64,000 bases of DNA from Rhopalosiphum padi (GCF_020882245.1 NC_083598.1:77009714-77073713); one strand, 5' to 3'; counted from the first letter of the stretch, positions 23,390-37,667 are shown. The notes: a model not told the origin generated them from the letters alone. Numbers and translations: made by a program.

Positions 23390-26300
23390 ATTCTTGTGAC
23401 TTCTGGTGTGCTAAATATCCCACCCCAAAAATATCTTCATATTCATAATAATGGTATAAACATACCACCGGTATAATCGTTTTACGTTCAGTACGCGCGT
23501 ACTCGGGTAGGGAAAACAAAAATGTCTTCCGAAATATTCGAAAATCTTTGTATGGCCAATCTTTTATCTGCGATTCCCTCGCAAGCCCCCTTGACGCAGT
23601 GAACTCGATCTCGCGTTTTACGATCCAACGGTGACAATGCACGTCAAAACAAATTTAAAGATTTATTTTCTCAAATCCCTCCCCGTCGTGCAGCTTCTTA
23701 TTTTAGGGGAGGGACTGCAGTTGTCCATATTTCAACGAGAACGGCTGTAGCTATATATATGTATAATATATACGTGTTGCGTATATTATACTCATATCAC
23801 ACATTTTGTGCTTGTTCTTTTTATACATATTGTAATCGTATTATTATTATTATTATTATTAGACTCACCTCGCATTATATACGCGTGTGCATATATATCA
23901 TATACACTTATTATATTATTATGGGTATAACGAAACGTTTGGGGGGGTTTGCCGCGATCGTCTTGCGACCGCACCTGCACCGCGCGCTGTCACGTTTTAT
24001 CCGGAACCATTTTGTCTCTGCGACATATAATATAGCGCGCCGGAACAGTTAAAAATTTCACTCAAAAGACATGACCACTGGTCACTACCTACGTATAATA
24101 TGTAACTGATAAACAATAATAGGTATGTGTAAATCAAATCGACAAAAACAGACATGGACCACGTGTGAGATGGAGCCACATGTAAGGAAAATAAAAATTT
24201 CATTCATAATAATAAATACAATACTAAGAAATAAATGGAGGTTTTATACATATGATTTAGCACGCAAACCGACAGTTTAGAAAAACACCGTATTTTAAAA
24301 TATATAAATTTTATGCGCTCGTCTGACAAGAACGCAAAATTTGTAACAAAAAGTAATGTAGTATATTATAAATGAGTACTATAATAATAATGGTATGACA
24401 TACATACAGGCGTATGCGCTTCATCACATTAACGGATATGCGTAGGTACAAGAGTGTTAGAACCGCACGAGTTCGTATATTTGTGAGTATAAACAGTGGT
24501 ATAATTAATGTGTTAGGTGATGGACTAGTCTCATATATACGTAGATCCTAGTCGAGGAGAGAAAGAAATCGAAAACTGTGTAATATATGAATATTGCAGT
24601 TTTTTATTTTAAACGTGAGTATCAGAGTCTATGCTCATAACATCTGACTTAATTTGCATGGTTTAATTTTTTCTGCAGAGACATAGTATCGTCATGTAAG
24701 CTCAAGAACCATCTAACTTCCGACTAAACAATTAATAATTTACTTTGAAAGTTAAATAAGTGTATGCAATATAATATATTATTTAGTTTATGTTAAAATT
24801 TGTTTCTGCTGTAGAATAAAGATCAGTAAAAGTTTGTTTTATATTTAGACAGACGGTGACTGTCTAACCTCTAAAATCAGGCAAAAAACAAATATATATT
24901 TATAAATTTTGACATTACTGTTCAGAACATTACGAACTTAGCAGTTTCCTTAAAATGCATCGGCCAAAATTATTCGAGCGGTGCAATTAGGTAACTAAAT
25001 CGTCTACATATTTATTATAGTATCTAAAGGCTAGAAGTTATTTATATTTATTTTTCGAATGATACGCATATATATTTATAGTACCTACTATATTTACCAA
25101 CGATTTAGAAAATTAATTATTAACGTGTACAATGTACATTATGTTATGCGAGATATATTCATGAATAAATAATGATTGAATAATTTTATTCATTGCTGGT
25201 TATTCATATACCGTATCTAATATTTACAACAGCGAAACTATGATCAAATTAATGATACGGCGATAAGGATAACTAAAATATTCTCATAACGTGTCTATAG
25301 CGGTACTACAGAGAGCGCAAATTTTGTTTTTTTCTAAATACGCAATAATAAATAAGCTACAGCACTGCTCTCGATGGCTATGACAAGTCATCATAGTATT
25401 ATAATCATATTATTATAACCATTATTACCATCATGTATGTACGTACCATGTAGGTATAGTGTACACCGTTAGCTGCCGAGACAATACGCGTATAGTTTAT
25501 TCATTTATATCTGTATAATTATGTGGACATAGATGTATATAGGTATAATTATAGATGTATATTATTATATTATTATAACATTAAAGCGTGTGTGTAATGC
25601 GCGCTCGGAATAATTGCGATGTCGGTCGTTAAAAATATCACGTTTTATGGTCATAGATGTTTTAAAAGTTGTTAAGTAAATATTTATGCATTTTTAAACC
25701 GTCGTTAACTTTATGGTATCTAATATGTACGTAACACCGCGGCAGTAGCACATTTTGTAATGTGCCCGTTAACGACGTGTGTATATATATAAATATATAA
25801 TATTCGTCCAAAAGGCGAATCGGTTTTTTTTTCATACCTTTCGTATTCGATATTTATACGCCACATAGGTACCTACTACGTATCTGCGTATATATAACTC
25901 GTACACGCGCTCATTGTTTATTTTAATTTTTATATATTAGGTATAACGTTTAATGAGTGGAGAAAAGCCCGCGAGCCACGTCTTATAATACACACCCGTT
26001 TTATGCACTGCGATGATGATAATACACTGCAGACGAGTTTAAACGTATCATTAAATGTATATATTATACATGCACTGCGCAACGAACGATGCCGATTTCT
26101 CAACCGTATTTATATATTATGTACATAAATATCTATATAATATGTATTTTATAAGTATCGCGTTAATATCACGTCAAGCAAAAAAGTGTTTTTAATTCAT
26201 TTTCCGCGTTTGGATCGAAGCGATAACAATCGAATCGAACAACATTATAGCAGTAATATAATATGTTATTGTACGAATAGAGATAACGATCTATGCATAT

Positions 26301-27600
26301 TATTTTCCGAAAAACCGCCTGCACTCGTATAATAAACGAGTGGTTCTGTATTCGTCGATAAATTATTTTCAAAATTTTTGTTTTTTTAAATGTGATGTCG
26401 AAAAATAACTACTGTATCAGAAAGCCGCGCGTAATCGCGTGTTAAGCTAATTTTAATTTTTTTTTTTAATCAAAATGATTGTTTTTGATTGGAAGACAGC
26501 CGGTTTCTTGCAGATCTAATGTGTGAATTTTTTTAAAATCTACTTGTTATTTTGCTCGTTTTGTCAAGTATTCAAACGTCAAGTGGATAGTTTTGTGAAG
26601 GTAAAAAACGTATCGCAAGAAGGCGGGTATAGAGGGTACTATAATCGTGTACCATATACAGCAGGAACCGCCGCTTAGCGAGCGGGATGTGTACACGATG
26701 CAAGTACCCGTGCGTATATAAATACATTCGAAGGTGCAGTTGTACTGCTCCGATAACCTTATACACGCGCGTATTTTTTACGCGGGTCGAAGAAAAGAAA
26801 TCCCATTCGAATCTGCGTTTGCGATAAAACGCTGCAGCTATATTATTATGTATATAATATTATATACCCTCCAGCGGGAGATCGAAAAGCATATAATGCT
26901 GCACGCGCGCACATCAAGTCCTATACGCATATAATATACAGTCCCCGCTTTCCGTCCTGACAATATATCCGTCGCGTGGTTTATATAATAGAGATATCAT
27001 CCCCGGGGGGTACTGCGGCAGGCACGCGCGAAACTCTCGACTTACGCGAGCACACACACACGCGCGCGGGCGAGTATGATATTATGATGTATTACTGTAT
27101 TAGTATTCCGAAACCGCCCTTTCGTTATCAGCGTAGAGACGTTTTCGCGGGATAAGTGCTGCAATTCGTAGTCATTTCCTCGCCACGGGCGGCGTCGCGT
27201 GGAATCCCAGCCAATTACCGGATGCAAATTTTAAACCAGCCCGGATTCCCCGGAGACTCACGGTTTGTCTTCAGCCAATGTACGTATACGACGTATATCG
27301 TATAATATACCTATGGATATTATATATAATATACGCGTTTGGCGATGATGGAGCCGTTTTAGAGAAATCTCGGAAAATGTATAGTGATGTCGTTCTCTAT
27401 CTAACTCTCGCATTGCCGCCCCCGGAAATCGCGCGATTTTCCGACCTTATTCAAGTTTTTATATTTTTTTTTTTTATTTTTGAACGCCGGCCATTTTATA
27501 TTTTATTTAAACGAATTATTCTCGAAATATCTCCTAGCGATCTTTATACCTGCAGTTTGTAAACGCGTATCTTAATTTCGATAGAGAACGATTATACTTT
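23390..27600. other. Gene-free stretch with GC-richer islands
   Basis: Two GC-richer patches, 23.4-24.05 kb and 26.6-27.55 kb, carry overlapping open frames on both strands (up to 97 codons) without domains. An (ATT)n repeat lies at about 23838-23861. In the second patch a minus-strand ACC-GTGAGT donor (27261-27256) follows GC-rich DNA and could end an exon of the proposed minus-strand RNA; no acceptor was convincing. The remainder is AT-rich and empty. Confidence 0.4.
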
Positions 27601-27986
27601 CGTCATAATATACATATATACGACGTGCGATGACTAGATTAAACGGATCACCCTAAATAACCACTGGGAAAATTAAGCCTCTTTAAATAGCCGTCCGTAT
27701 TCAGTTTCTGGTCTAGAAAGATGTGCGAGTAAACATATTTTTGAGTTTCCGAAAAAAAACCACATACTTGAAAAACATACTTAGAATTTCGATTTAAGTG
27801 ACGTTTTTTTTGAGTGGGCCAATATTTATGGGACGATTATTCTGTGTTTGTCTATATTATAATATTGTTACTATTATATCTATAAATACTATATTACAAG
27901 GTAGGTATATATGCGTGTGTATCGTGTATTTACTATATAAGTATAAACTATGTGGGTAATAAAATAATGTATTTATTTGTTTTTAG

Positions 27987-28067
27987 ATGCCGTCGAAAAA
28001 GTGTGAAATCATCCGAGGAATGGTTATCATCAAGCGTTAAGGACACTGACAAATCGGACAAATACAT
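27987..28067 (+). ncRNA. Candidate internal exon of a plus-strand transcript (81 nt)
   Basis: A T-rich tract TTTATTTGTTTTTAG ends at 27986 and a CAT-GTAGGT donor lies at 28068-28073. The enclosed 81 nt have GC and codon texture unlike the flanks, which are nearly pure AT. One frame is open throughout and reads CRRKSVKSSEEWLSSS followed by a Lys/Asp-rich tail. It ends in phase 2, which matches the phase of the candidate exon at 45963. The exon also starts with an ATG in another frame, giving a 17-codon upstream frame. No domain is recognised. It could be an exon of a long noncoding iab-4-side RNA or part of a small protein gene. An alternative donor is TAG-GTTTAA at 28072. Confidence 0.4.
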
Positions 28068-28074
28068 GTAGGTT

Positions 28075-29000
28075 TAATATATTATATATATATATATATA
28101 CAATAATATTATATTATGTCGAGTTTTTCGTAAATACATTGATATAATGTATATATAGTGTTAAAAACGCTCTGACTATATTTACTATACAGGGACTTAA
28201 GTTTTTATAGTATTATATTGTTAGTTAAATTTATTTTCTATATATATCGTTATGTATTCTTGCTAGAATTTTAATATACATACCTAAATATCGTACGAAA
28301 TATTAATATTCTATTATATTATACATACATATTATATAACTATTCAACTAATAAAATTTTAGTTTAATAGATATTCGATATTTATATGATTTATATGTTA
28401 TAAAGGTATACCAAAATTATAATTATATTAAAATATGAAATTAAAAAATGATTAGGTAATGATAAAAAGCAAAATCTAAATCAAAAAAAATACGGACCCA
28501 ATAATATACTTATGTACAATATTTTTTCATTTTGTACAAAAATTGAGTTAGACAATAATACTGGCATAACGAATCATATGGTATACACGCTTACATAATA
28601 TCTATTTATTGGTTTAATACAACATATTGCTATCAACTGAAAGTTATAAATTTTATTAAGTATTATTTTATATACTAAAAAGTCATTCAAATTTAAGTTT
28701 CAAATTTGGAATCGTTTTTTTAAATATTCTATGTATATATATATATATTATTCAACAAACAGCAACGAATTCAACTATTTTTCACAATAATGCACATTAA
28801 ATTCCAAAACAGCATATAATATATATGTATAGGTACATTATATGTATGTACATTGTATTGCAAAGTATATGCGATACTATATGCATATTATCTACTAATT
28901 TTTTCTTTTTCGTGTGATACGAGTGTGCATTTTTTTTATTCAATGTAATTTTCAACTTTCGAGGGGCGCTTATATTATATAGGAAAGTTTTCATTGTTGA
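28075..29000. other. AT-rich intron-like stretch
   Basis: Nearly pure A/T with TA runs (28085-28101 and around 28735-28748). Nothing else seen. Confidence 0.5.
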
Positions 29001-29100
29001 CGAGGCGATGGCGGAGGGCCACGCAGCTGTTCCGGGCGGTCGTTTTCGACACGCGGCGCTGCTGCGACTCGACTCGAGAACGCTCATTACGTTATTCCAT
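28985..29100. promoter_or_regulatory. Small GC-rich island
   Basis: About 100 bp of GC- and CpG-rich DNA beside a large CA/TA repeat. It contains a PHO-type core (CGATGGCGG, about 29005-29013). Open frames on both strands run out into the neighbouring repeat and are not credible. It may be a small conserved element; there is no further support. Confidence 0.2.
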
Positions 29101-29124
29101 TACATTATTCCCTCTAACGCATTT

Positions 29125-29208
29125 ACACACACACATACACACACACATACACACACACATACACACACACATACACACACACACATATATATATATATGT
29201 GTGTGTAT
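29125..29208. repeat. (CA)n(TA)n(TG)n compound microsatellite, self-complementary end
   Basis: Four or five 12-base units of the CACACACACATA type, then a pure CA run, a TA run and a TG run. The last part (about 29172-29208) reads CA-TA-TG and is therefore its own reverse complement, able to form a cruciform or RNA hairpin. It explains the Thr-His and Cys-Val runs in overlapping frames. Confidence 0.92.
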
Positions 29209-29299
29209 ACGCACTTAAAAAAAAAAAGAAAGAAAATAACTCGAAAAAGCGAGTGTGCGCCATAAAGCATTACGGACGCAAACGTCGCGATGATTATAT

Positions 29300-32200
29300 A
29301 TATATTTTGTGTAAAAATAGGGAGCTGCACGAGTACAAAAATTTATATAATATACCGTATCTCGCTGATACACTTGGGTATTTTGTCATTTTATTATTTT
29401 CCCCTCTTCTATACCGGCGATTTCCATTTGCGTGAAATAATGCAAACGACGTCGCGAGTCGGAGTGCTTGGTGCAGTGGTTGCACTCAGTCTATAATGAT
29501 ATACAGTTAGTACGTATATAATAAACCCGATAATATCATACAACAATAATAATACGCTCATTATCGTTTACGCGATAAGAATAATTTGCGACGGCGGTCG
29601 TATATACAGTTTATAAGTAAATACGGCACCTCGGAACCGAACGACAGTTTTTCTCGTTATCGTAACGATGAGAATATATAGGTCTGCAGTATAGACCTTT
29701 ATGGCTTATAAGGCTATATAACCATAGTGGTGGTGGACGACGTGTGGATACATCATACACCGGAACTTCATATACATACAATACGTGCATGTATACATAA
29801 CACGTAAATGCGCGTATATCAATTCTATATATATATATACATATCTACGAACCGGAAACGCGAGTCGAGTCGTCGTTTTTACAGCACGCGATCCATGTGG
29901 TATATTATATATAAATGCTATAGGAGTGTTCCCCTAACCACTGTAAAGTTATTTTTTTTTCAAACAATCCTCCCGCTGGATATTTTCATTCGCACGCACT
30001 TCAGACTTCAGTGTAGCTCCTATATAAGATCGAAATACTCTAATAGTACGCATGCATATATAATAAAATGTCATTTCGAAGCACTTATTCTCGTGGTCAC
30101 GACGACGGCGCGAAGAGCGAGTATTTAATATCCTCGTGTATCAACAATATATTTAGATTTCATAAAATAATTTGATCATTGTGTATTTATTTATTATTTA
30201 TTCTGTTAGCGAGAATATAGATATATTGTTTTTCAAGTATCAAAGAGACCGAGGGAAAGGATAACGCCCCTCCTCTTTTACCATGTGATGTTCTATAATT
30301 CTGTCGATATAAGTAAATTGGTTTTTCGACTTAAGTATTTTTTACCAAGCACAAGGTTTATTCAAAATAGTTTTTCTGAAACCTTGGACGCGTGGTAGTG
30401 AAAATGCTAATCGAAAAATGTTCTGTGTAAAATAAAGTGATTCTTACCATATCAATATAAAAGGTGTCTTAAATCGAATAATTTTAATAATATAATTTAC
30501 ACAACATAAAGTCCTTAATACTATATATAATAACAGGGCGATTGTTTTAATGTTAAACGCTCATTGTTATCTCAAAAATCATATTTTTGAAAATTTAAAA
30601 TTATTAAAGAACATACAAAAATATTATTATAGAATTTTTAGATGTATAAAAATTAATTTTTGAACGAGTAATAAATTTGAAGAAAAATATGCATACCTAT
30701 GTCATAAATATATATACATTTTTACTTTTCCGTTATATAATAAAATTGTCATTTATGAATAAAACGTAGTATATATTATAATAACTTCAAATTATGTTAT
30801 AAAAATGTGTTTGTACATTTTTGAAATAATGAGTGTTCTTTGAAAAAAGAACTGCGTTGTAACTATTATTATCTATATTATATACTAATACACTATACTC
30901 TATCGAATGAAATAATATAAATCAAATCGTTTGGAAATATCTAGACTCCAGAGACTATAGTAGAAAATTTACATTGGCACACTACACACGAAATTGTAAG
31001 AATATTTTCAAACAAGACTGTAATTTAGACAATTCTTTTACAAATGGGTATTTTTCGGACTTTTTGTTGGCACGCGGTATTCATATACGATAAACCTATA
31101 TAATGTATATATATGTATATTTACATATAATTTATTGTCATAAGATTTTGTTGAAATGTCTCGTTTTTCAGACTTTGTTCTTTTTTATTGCACTCGTACA
31201 ACGATATTACTAAATCCATTTAGAATATTTTTCCTATAATTTATACTTTGCATAATATATTTTATGATATTTCGACGTTTTGGATACATTTTGCGTACTA
31301 CCTACCTATACGTATTATTATTACCATAAATTTTTCTCAAACGATCGTACAATAATACTTGATAATTAATATAATAATATATAATAAACTCGTGTTAATA
31401 CATAGGTACTACTGAACATTTCGTGGGCAATTGCGTAACAAACTAACAGTATTCCGACGATTTGAGATGGATTGAAATTGAACAATATTCCCTCAAGATG
31501 TAAACGGTTATTATTATGCGTATACATTTCACACGTGAACGGATCGGTTGTTACGTTATTGGATTTATAATATTATTTATCTGTGTTTGATTCCTATCCA
31601 CATACAAATTACAATATAAATATTTAATAAAAGTAGACTTCTGACCATTGTTTAAAGTTTGTAATCGCCAAGTCCGCTATAAAATAAAATACGATTGTAA
31701 ATATATTGTCGTACGACGGACGATAATAATATATAATTAAGTAGACACAGTATTTAAGTAGACGCTATTATAATATAGTCGTAATGTTTTATTTCACTAT
31801 TACAATATTTAAGTTTGTTGAATAACAAACATTGATATAGGGGACATAGGTACTAGGTATATTATAAACATACACAAAACCGTATGCAATCATAATATAC
31901 GCGCGTCTAACGAATATTGTTTCTCAGTGAAAATATTATAAATCAAATTCTACTTGGATATCATTTGTTCCTACACTAATAATAAAATAACAACATAAAA
32001 ATGAACGAAGGTGAAGACATTTGTACGTGTATATAACGAGCATGCAACGTATAAATAATAAATTTTTTTCAACCGATGCGTGTCAAAATATTCAACCCCG
32101 GTAATAAAATACATTAATTTCCCGAGGGTAGAATTTTAGGTATTTATATAGAAAATAAGACGTTTGGGGATGAAAAAAAAATAGTATCTCTATCCAGTGT

Positions 32201-33170
32201 TCTCTCTCCTGTTTTTAATAATAATAATAATAATAACGCCGCTGCCAGGAATTTAATATTTTTTGCACATATCGCATATGATGGGAGGTACCTTTCACAC
32301 AAATACAAATCTCACAAAAGACTTAGGATTTACGACGCATGTGAGGAACATATCTCCCCCCGGTAAGCAGTAAAAAACTAATTTTTCAAAAACACAAAAC
32401 TGCCATTATCCTTTGGACAAAGCCAAATGTCAAAATACTCCGTACTCGGTAAGATTAATTGAAGCGCGCGTATATTTCTTTGTTGCCGGTAAACATCAAA
32501 CGGTAGTTTTTAAGACCGTTCAAGAAATCCTAGATAGGCTATAACAATATGGTTACTTGAAAATGTATATCTATAGGTATAAAAAAAATATTCACATGTA
32601 ACAAAATAACGAAAAAGTCTTTTGTTACTCCGTTTTCAATAGTATAATATAATTTATGACAAGGCTTTTTTTTTTAATCAATTACAAAAGCATAATAACA
32701 TGGCTATAATAATTTTATAGTAACAATGAAATATCTAAACATAGAAATTCATGTAGTCAACAAACAGTATCATATAAAATTTAACCATATTTATTAGTTG
32801 TTCATTTATAATCTATTTTCATTCGTGACACTATATATCTACGTGATTTAATATTAAAGACATAACATAACATCAAAAAACTATAATCATTGCTAGACAC
32901 ATAACAAGTGGCAATAAAGAATAATTTTTTTAAAAGTATATCAACTATTATTGTTATGATAAAATTTTCAATTAGATTATACAATACGAAATCAATTAAT
33001 TTGATTGAAGTCGCGGTTTTTATTGTTAAATTGTAATTCATTGATTACACGTTTGCGTTTTGTTAATACTTTTTATGCATCTATGATGCCGAATGTAAAA
33101 GTACTATAAACATATAAAACGATTGTAGAAGTTGATAAAAATAAAATAATTACCGCGAACGACTTCATAT
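29300..33170. other. Gene-free stretch
   Basis: AT-rich with modest CpG patches at 29.4-30.1 kb. Open frames up to 106 codons lack domains. A minus-strand ATG-GTAAGA donor lies near 30448 without a convincing acceptor. An (ATA)n repeat lies at about 32217-32236. Confidence 0.45.
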
Positions 33171-33179
33171 GTTTACGTC

Positions 33180-33540
33180 GATTATCAAACGAAAACGACG
33201 TTAAAACAATTCCAAAGTTTTACAGCAGGACGGCGCGCGAGCTATGCGCCCGTTGCAAGCAAGCAGTGTGCGTTCGTCTCATTAGGACTGACATTCAAAA
33301 CATATACTTAACAGTTTTATGAATACTTAGGCTTTGCGTAATTTACGACTTCGACGGCCGTCATTGTCCGGGACCAATAAAAAAACGGAATAGGTTACCA
33401 CGTGTGGAAGAGCGCGAGGGAGGAGGGGGGTCGAAATATCGTTCGCGTCCGCTCGGTGTTTTTAATATTTCGAACGTATCCGGACAAACGGGTTTCCCAT
33501 TGGCCGTCTATCGATTAATTTATCACCTCGTGAAGGAGAA
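33180..33540. promoter_or_regulatory. CpG-richer island with CCAAT, E-box and posterior-Hox motif
   Basis: A 360-bp GC-rich block between AT-rich flanks. It holds CACGTG at 33399-33404, CCAAT at 33374-33378, a reverse CCAAT (ATTGG) at 33499-33503, TTTACGAC at 33342-33349 and a purine-rich GGGAGGAGGGGGG tract near 33418-33430. A plus-strand acceptor-like TTTTACAG lies at about 33226. No coding potential is seen. Inference: enhancer or promoter element. Confidence 0.3.
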
Positions 33541-33544
33541 AAAA

Positions 33545-35456
33545 ACAATATACTTATAAGGCGACTCTAAATTATTATTATAAACATATTATTATATTAT
33601 AATATAATATACTTTGCATTTATACACACGGCAATATAGTTTATGCTTGATGTGTAAATCGCGTTAAAACAATTAAATTGCATAAATATTGTTTTTACGT
33701 ACATAAAATCGAACGATTAATGTACACTGCATAATATGCACCCTTTGTCAAAATAATATCTTATTATGAACGCTGTATATTGTTGCAAAATTTGGACGAA
33801 AATGTACTGTCGTGGTCATAAAAAATTGTTACAGCCAATTTAGAATATTTCCCAAAGAAATACATATTTTCAAGTATATATACCTTCTTTTTATTTGCTT
33901 TTATATCGATAACACGCGTGAGTTTACATCACGTCGCAGTTGTACACATATGGCATATAAAGTTAAAAATCTGGAATGGCAGCGAAGGTTCCGTGCAACA
34001 TTCGGTAGAGTTTAATAATTACTGTGTATTTGGTGTTAAAATAAACTCGGAATATGTTCTAATTGGATACAAAAAAAAAAATGGTCTACGATTCATAAGT
34101 ATTTCCCACCCGCAGTAATGAATAGTGATTCGTAAATATTTTCTTAACCAAAATCGCAATAAATTCGTTACCTGCCAGATACTTCTCGCGGGAGTGGTGC
34201 ATAGGCGTAACTATACATGGATTTTTATGGTTGGTAGGAGAGAGGTTATATTATATAGTCCCACGCAATAGCTAACCTCGTTCAATTGGCATTTATTTAA
34301 TCTAATGTTAATTTTTTAATAATAATAAAAACACAATACGATTAAGTATACGCATTTTTTATTTTGATATCTGTTTAAAGTAATTTACAGAATATTTTTA
34401 ACCAACAATGAATTGCTTAAAACATTGTATAAAAATCGCGCGAATTTTTCAGTTTTTAAAGCATACCTGTTTAGGTACATGTTCAAACTGACTTCACTAT
34501 GAAGAGTTCATCTGTAGCTAAGCTTAGGATTATATTCTGGATGTTACGACAAATACATTTTAAATATAATATTGGATTTTACTATGATGGTAAATATAAT
34601 TGAAAGCATTCTTAGGTTCATAAGGATATACAGTAGATTTATGCAAGGCTTGATGTCCAGCTATACGTTCTCACATGGTGTAGATATTCTAATTGTTTTA
34701 AAACATTAAAACGTAATCTGCACGTACCCACCTATAGTGAAAAAATATCTTTTAAAACTCGACCAAATGCAAAACTACGAACTTGCAGATTATATTATTA
34801 ATTGTTTTTTAAATAACATATTTACCGGTGTAACACAGGAACTATTTTTTATATATTATATACTGCAGTATAAGACGCATGGTTTTGTCTGCGATTTGAT
34901 ACGTTCAAATTACTGCTCGGTAGCCGCATGAGAATATATTATATATATACGTATACAGGAATACATCACATATAATATATATATATATACGCAATTGGAA
35001 CTTCAAAGTAAAAGCTATTCCGGTAGATGGCCCTGGCGAATCGTTTATTTACGCTCTTACGAGAAATCGGCTCTATTCTTTTGGACCACGTGGGCAAAAA
35101 CGAAATACATGATATATGTATATATGGACGTTCAATCTTATATATATATATATATATAAATGAGTAGCACTGCAAAGGGTCTCGTTATGATCTCTCACAC
35201 ACACATATTCGTATACGAGTATATAGATATATATTCACTATAGGTACCATAGCAGACATGCAGTGTTCGCAATTCAGCTAAAGGTCGGAATGCAATACTA
35301 TTTTCCGCCCTTTCGTTTTATCTTCTGTTCAGAGCATACACCGTTCATTGACGACGATTTACTTTCATGAGTCCGATTACTGTTCCTGAGGGAAATTCTG
35401 AATTATTTCGTATATGCGATGTTTTCTCGTACCTATATATACATGCATTGTAGTAA

Positions 35457-35490
<34 letters not shown>

Positions 35491-35820
35491 ATTGTAAGCC
35501 GTCGTTTGATACTGCGCAAACACAAATACACATGTATATATGTAATATATACGGTAGAAACGGTTGTCGAAATACACATTACCTACACGTGTAGAAGTTT
35601 ATATATTATATTATGTTAGTCCCTGCGCATCAATATATTTTATGCCTGTATAGTTAATGATGTTTTCGTCGAATTTAAAAATTTTCGAATGAAAAATTCT
35701 GGTAAAACGATCTATAAGACTATAACTCACTATGTATGTATTGCGATCGAATTAATTAATATCAATCATTATTGATTGACGCATAAACAATTTCGAACGC
35801 GAATAAATATTTTATTTTCT
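33545..35820. other. Gene-free stretch with a possible transposon remnant
   Basis: AT-rich. A short segment near 34195-34250 (GCATAGGCGTAACTATACAT and following) resembles phrases I associate with decayed aphid transposons; too short to classify. A 64-codon plus frame at 34737-34931 has ordinary composition but no domain or splice context. TA runs lie at 35140-35157 and 35455-35480. Confidence 0.4.
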
Positions 35821-35895
35821 TTATTTCAGCTAACATTTTAACTTAAACACACATACAGCTTATAAAATTTCGACTAGGTACCTTTTTTTTTCAGG

Positions 35896-35975
35896 TTTTA
35901 ACCGACGACGTTGCGGAAAACAACAGCTTTTGCAATATTATTGAAATAAAGTCGGCAATACAGTCATCTTGAGTT
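35896..35975 (+). ncRNA. Candidate alternative terminal exon with AATAAA
   Basis: Two strong plus-strand acceptors lie close together: TTTCTTTATTTCAG ending at 35829 and CCTTTTTTTTTCAG ending at 35895. The second is followed by GTTTTAACCGACGACG, more GC-rich than the flanks, with one frame open for 25 codons (VLTDDVAENNSFCN...). AATAAA lies at 35945-35950 and a GT-containing segment follows about 35 bp on. The arrangement fits a short 3' terminal exon, though T-rich acceptors are common by chance here. Confidence 0.2.
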
Positions 35976-36191
35976 ACAATGTGAGGTTGCAACTGATATC
36001 GACTATATAGGTAGCTTTTAAAGGTAATATTATTTGTAATAATATTACTGTGTTTAGGTACTGTTATTAGAGATACTTGATGTCGTTGTGTGCGATCCTT
36101 TTAAAAATAAGTACCTACACATGACGTGGGTGTACTTATTATATTTTTGTAGCTTAACAAAATTAATTTATGTATAGTGCATTAGTACCTG

Positions 36192-36192
36192 T

Positions 36193-36244
<52 letters not shown>
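36192..36244. repeat. (CA)n(TA)n compound microsatellite
   Basis: A CA run of about 10 units continues directly into a TA run of about 17 units. It is a clear length-polymorphism candidate. Confidence 0.95.
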
Positions 36245-36247
<3 letters not shown>

Positions 36248-36469
36248 GGCAGGTCGGTGTAAACTGATTACCGTATACAAATTGACTGCGATAATCGATA
36301 ACGAGCTGCAAGATTGAATATATAAAACTGCATTTTCGTCATGACGGTATAGCTGCTACATATTTTATAGTACAATAATATGCGATGTCACACCTATACT
36401 TCCTTATATATACACGTTTTTAATGGAATATATTTTATGCACTTTATTATCATACATTCTGAATAAATT

Positions 36470-37130
36470 GTTATATATATATATATATATATATTGCAGT
36501 GGTATTGGTAAAGGGAATTTCGGCGATACGGACGATACGCGCGCCACGGGGCTATAGAGAGGGGTCTGCAGATAACGCACGAGTTTGTATGCGTATAAAT
36601 ATATATATATATATGTGTGTATATGTGTGTGTAGGATCCGATGCGTGGGACGGTGCTACACTATGGGAAATACGAAAAAGGTCCGCTGGCAACGGGTGCG
36701 GAGGAGGGGCGAAAAATAAATCGGGGTCTCGGCGACAATCGGCTGCAAACGGATTACGCGTATATACACGACCCAGCGGGCTGCCGCCGGATAAGTACAC
36801 ATGTATCATAAATAATATATATATATATATATATATAAATATTCGGTTTTTCGTCCGCAAACGCCGCTGCCGCCGGCCGTCGCGTCTTTTCACGCAGTAC
36901 GACCGTATAACTTCGACCACTCGGCGTTATTTATAGACGTGTGCGCGGGCGTGCGTGCAGCGTGCGCGTGATTTACACAATGGAAGTTTTGGCGAAAAAA
37001 TTCGATAGCACACGCAGCACATATATAAAAGGCGATATAATAAATCGTCGGTTGTAGATATCGCGCATAGTCCGCAGCTGTGTCACAGGGGATTCGCTTT
37101 TTTCTTCTTCTTCTTCTTAAAAAAAAAAAT
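36470..37130. other. GC-richer block with overlapping open frames
   Basis: Open frames of 145 codons (plus) and 122 codons (minus) occupy the same DNA and both cross TA repeats (36475-36494, 36598-36614, 36815-36836) that give Tyr-Ile runs. Neither shows a domain. Codon symmetry between strands points to chance. The block could be regulatory. Nothing specific was found. Confidence 0.35.
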
Positions 37131-37667
37131 AGAAAATATTTCCACATGTACGATATATATTATCACGATACTTGCGCACATCTCAAAAAAAACGGATATG
37201 CCGCAGAAAAATCCCGTGCGTGATGCTGGTACACAATGGCATATATACGCTGCTGTGTAGTGTTAAATGTATTCGCGCAAGGGCGTGTATCATCCCAACA
37301 CCCCATACTTGATGTATGTGCGTTTATACTAACGATAAAACATAATAAATTACCGTCTATACGATTTGTTCTATTTTTATCTCATTATTAGGTAATTATA
37401 CTTTACATATACCTATCGGATCTGTTGTTAGCTCTGTGCGCACCGTTTTTAATAGTATATAATATTGACGGTATTACTAATATAATGTGTACATCCATTT
37501 TTTTTTTTGGTTCCCTAATAATTTTTATGCTTTCTATTGTGCTGTAATTGTTTACTCGTCAAAAATAAAATTATAATAAATATAGCGCAACTGATTCGTG
37601 TTATTGGAGAAAATGTGGCGCGGGTGCCTATACGCATAATAGCCGGTAGTATACATTAAGATGATCA

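Noticed and set aside
34966..35619. Several 62-69 codon frames with Tyr-Ile runs
   Set aside because: Direct translation of TA/CA microsatellites on both strands.
36499..36936. 145- and 122-codon frames
   Set aside because: They cross several TA microsatellites giving Tyr-Ile alternation, and they overlap on opposite strands.
37605..37625. GTGGCGCGGG resembling part of a CTCF core
   Set aside because: Only a partial match to the longer CTCF motif, with no second site nearby. A similar partial match near 46806 is equally weak.
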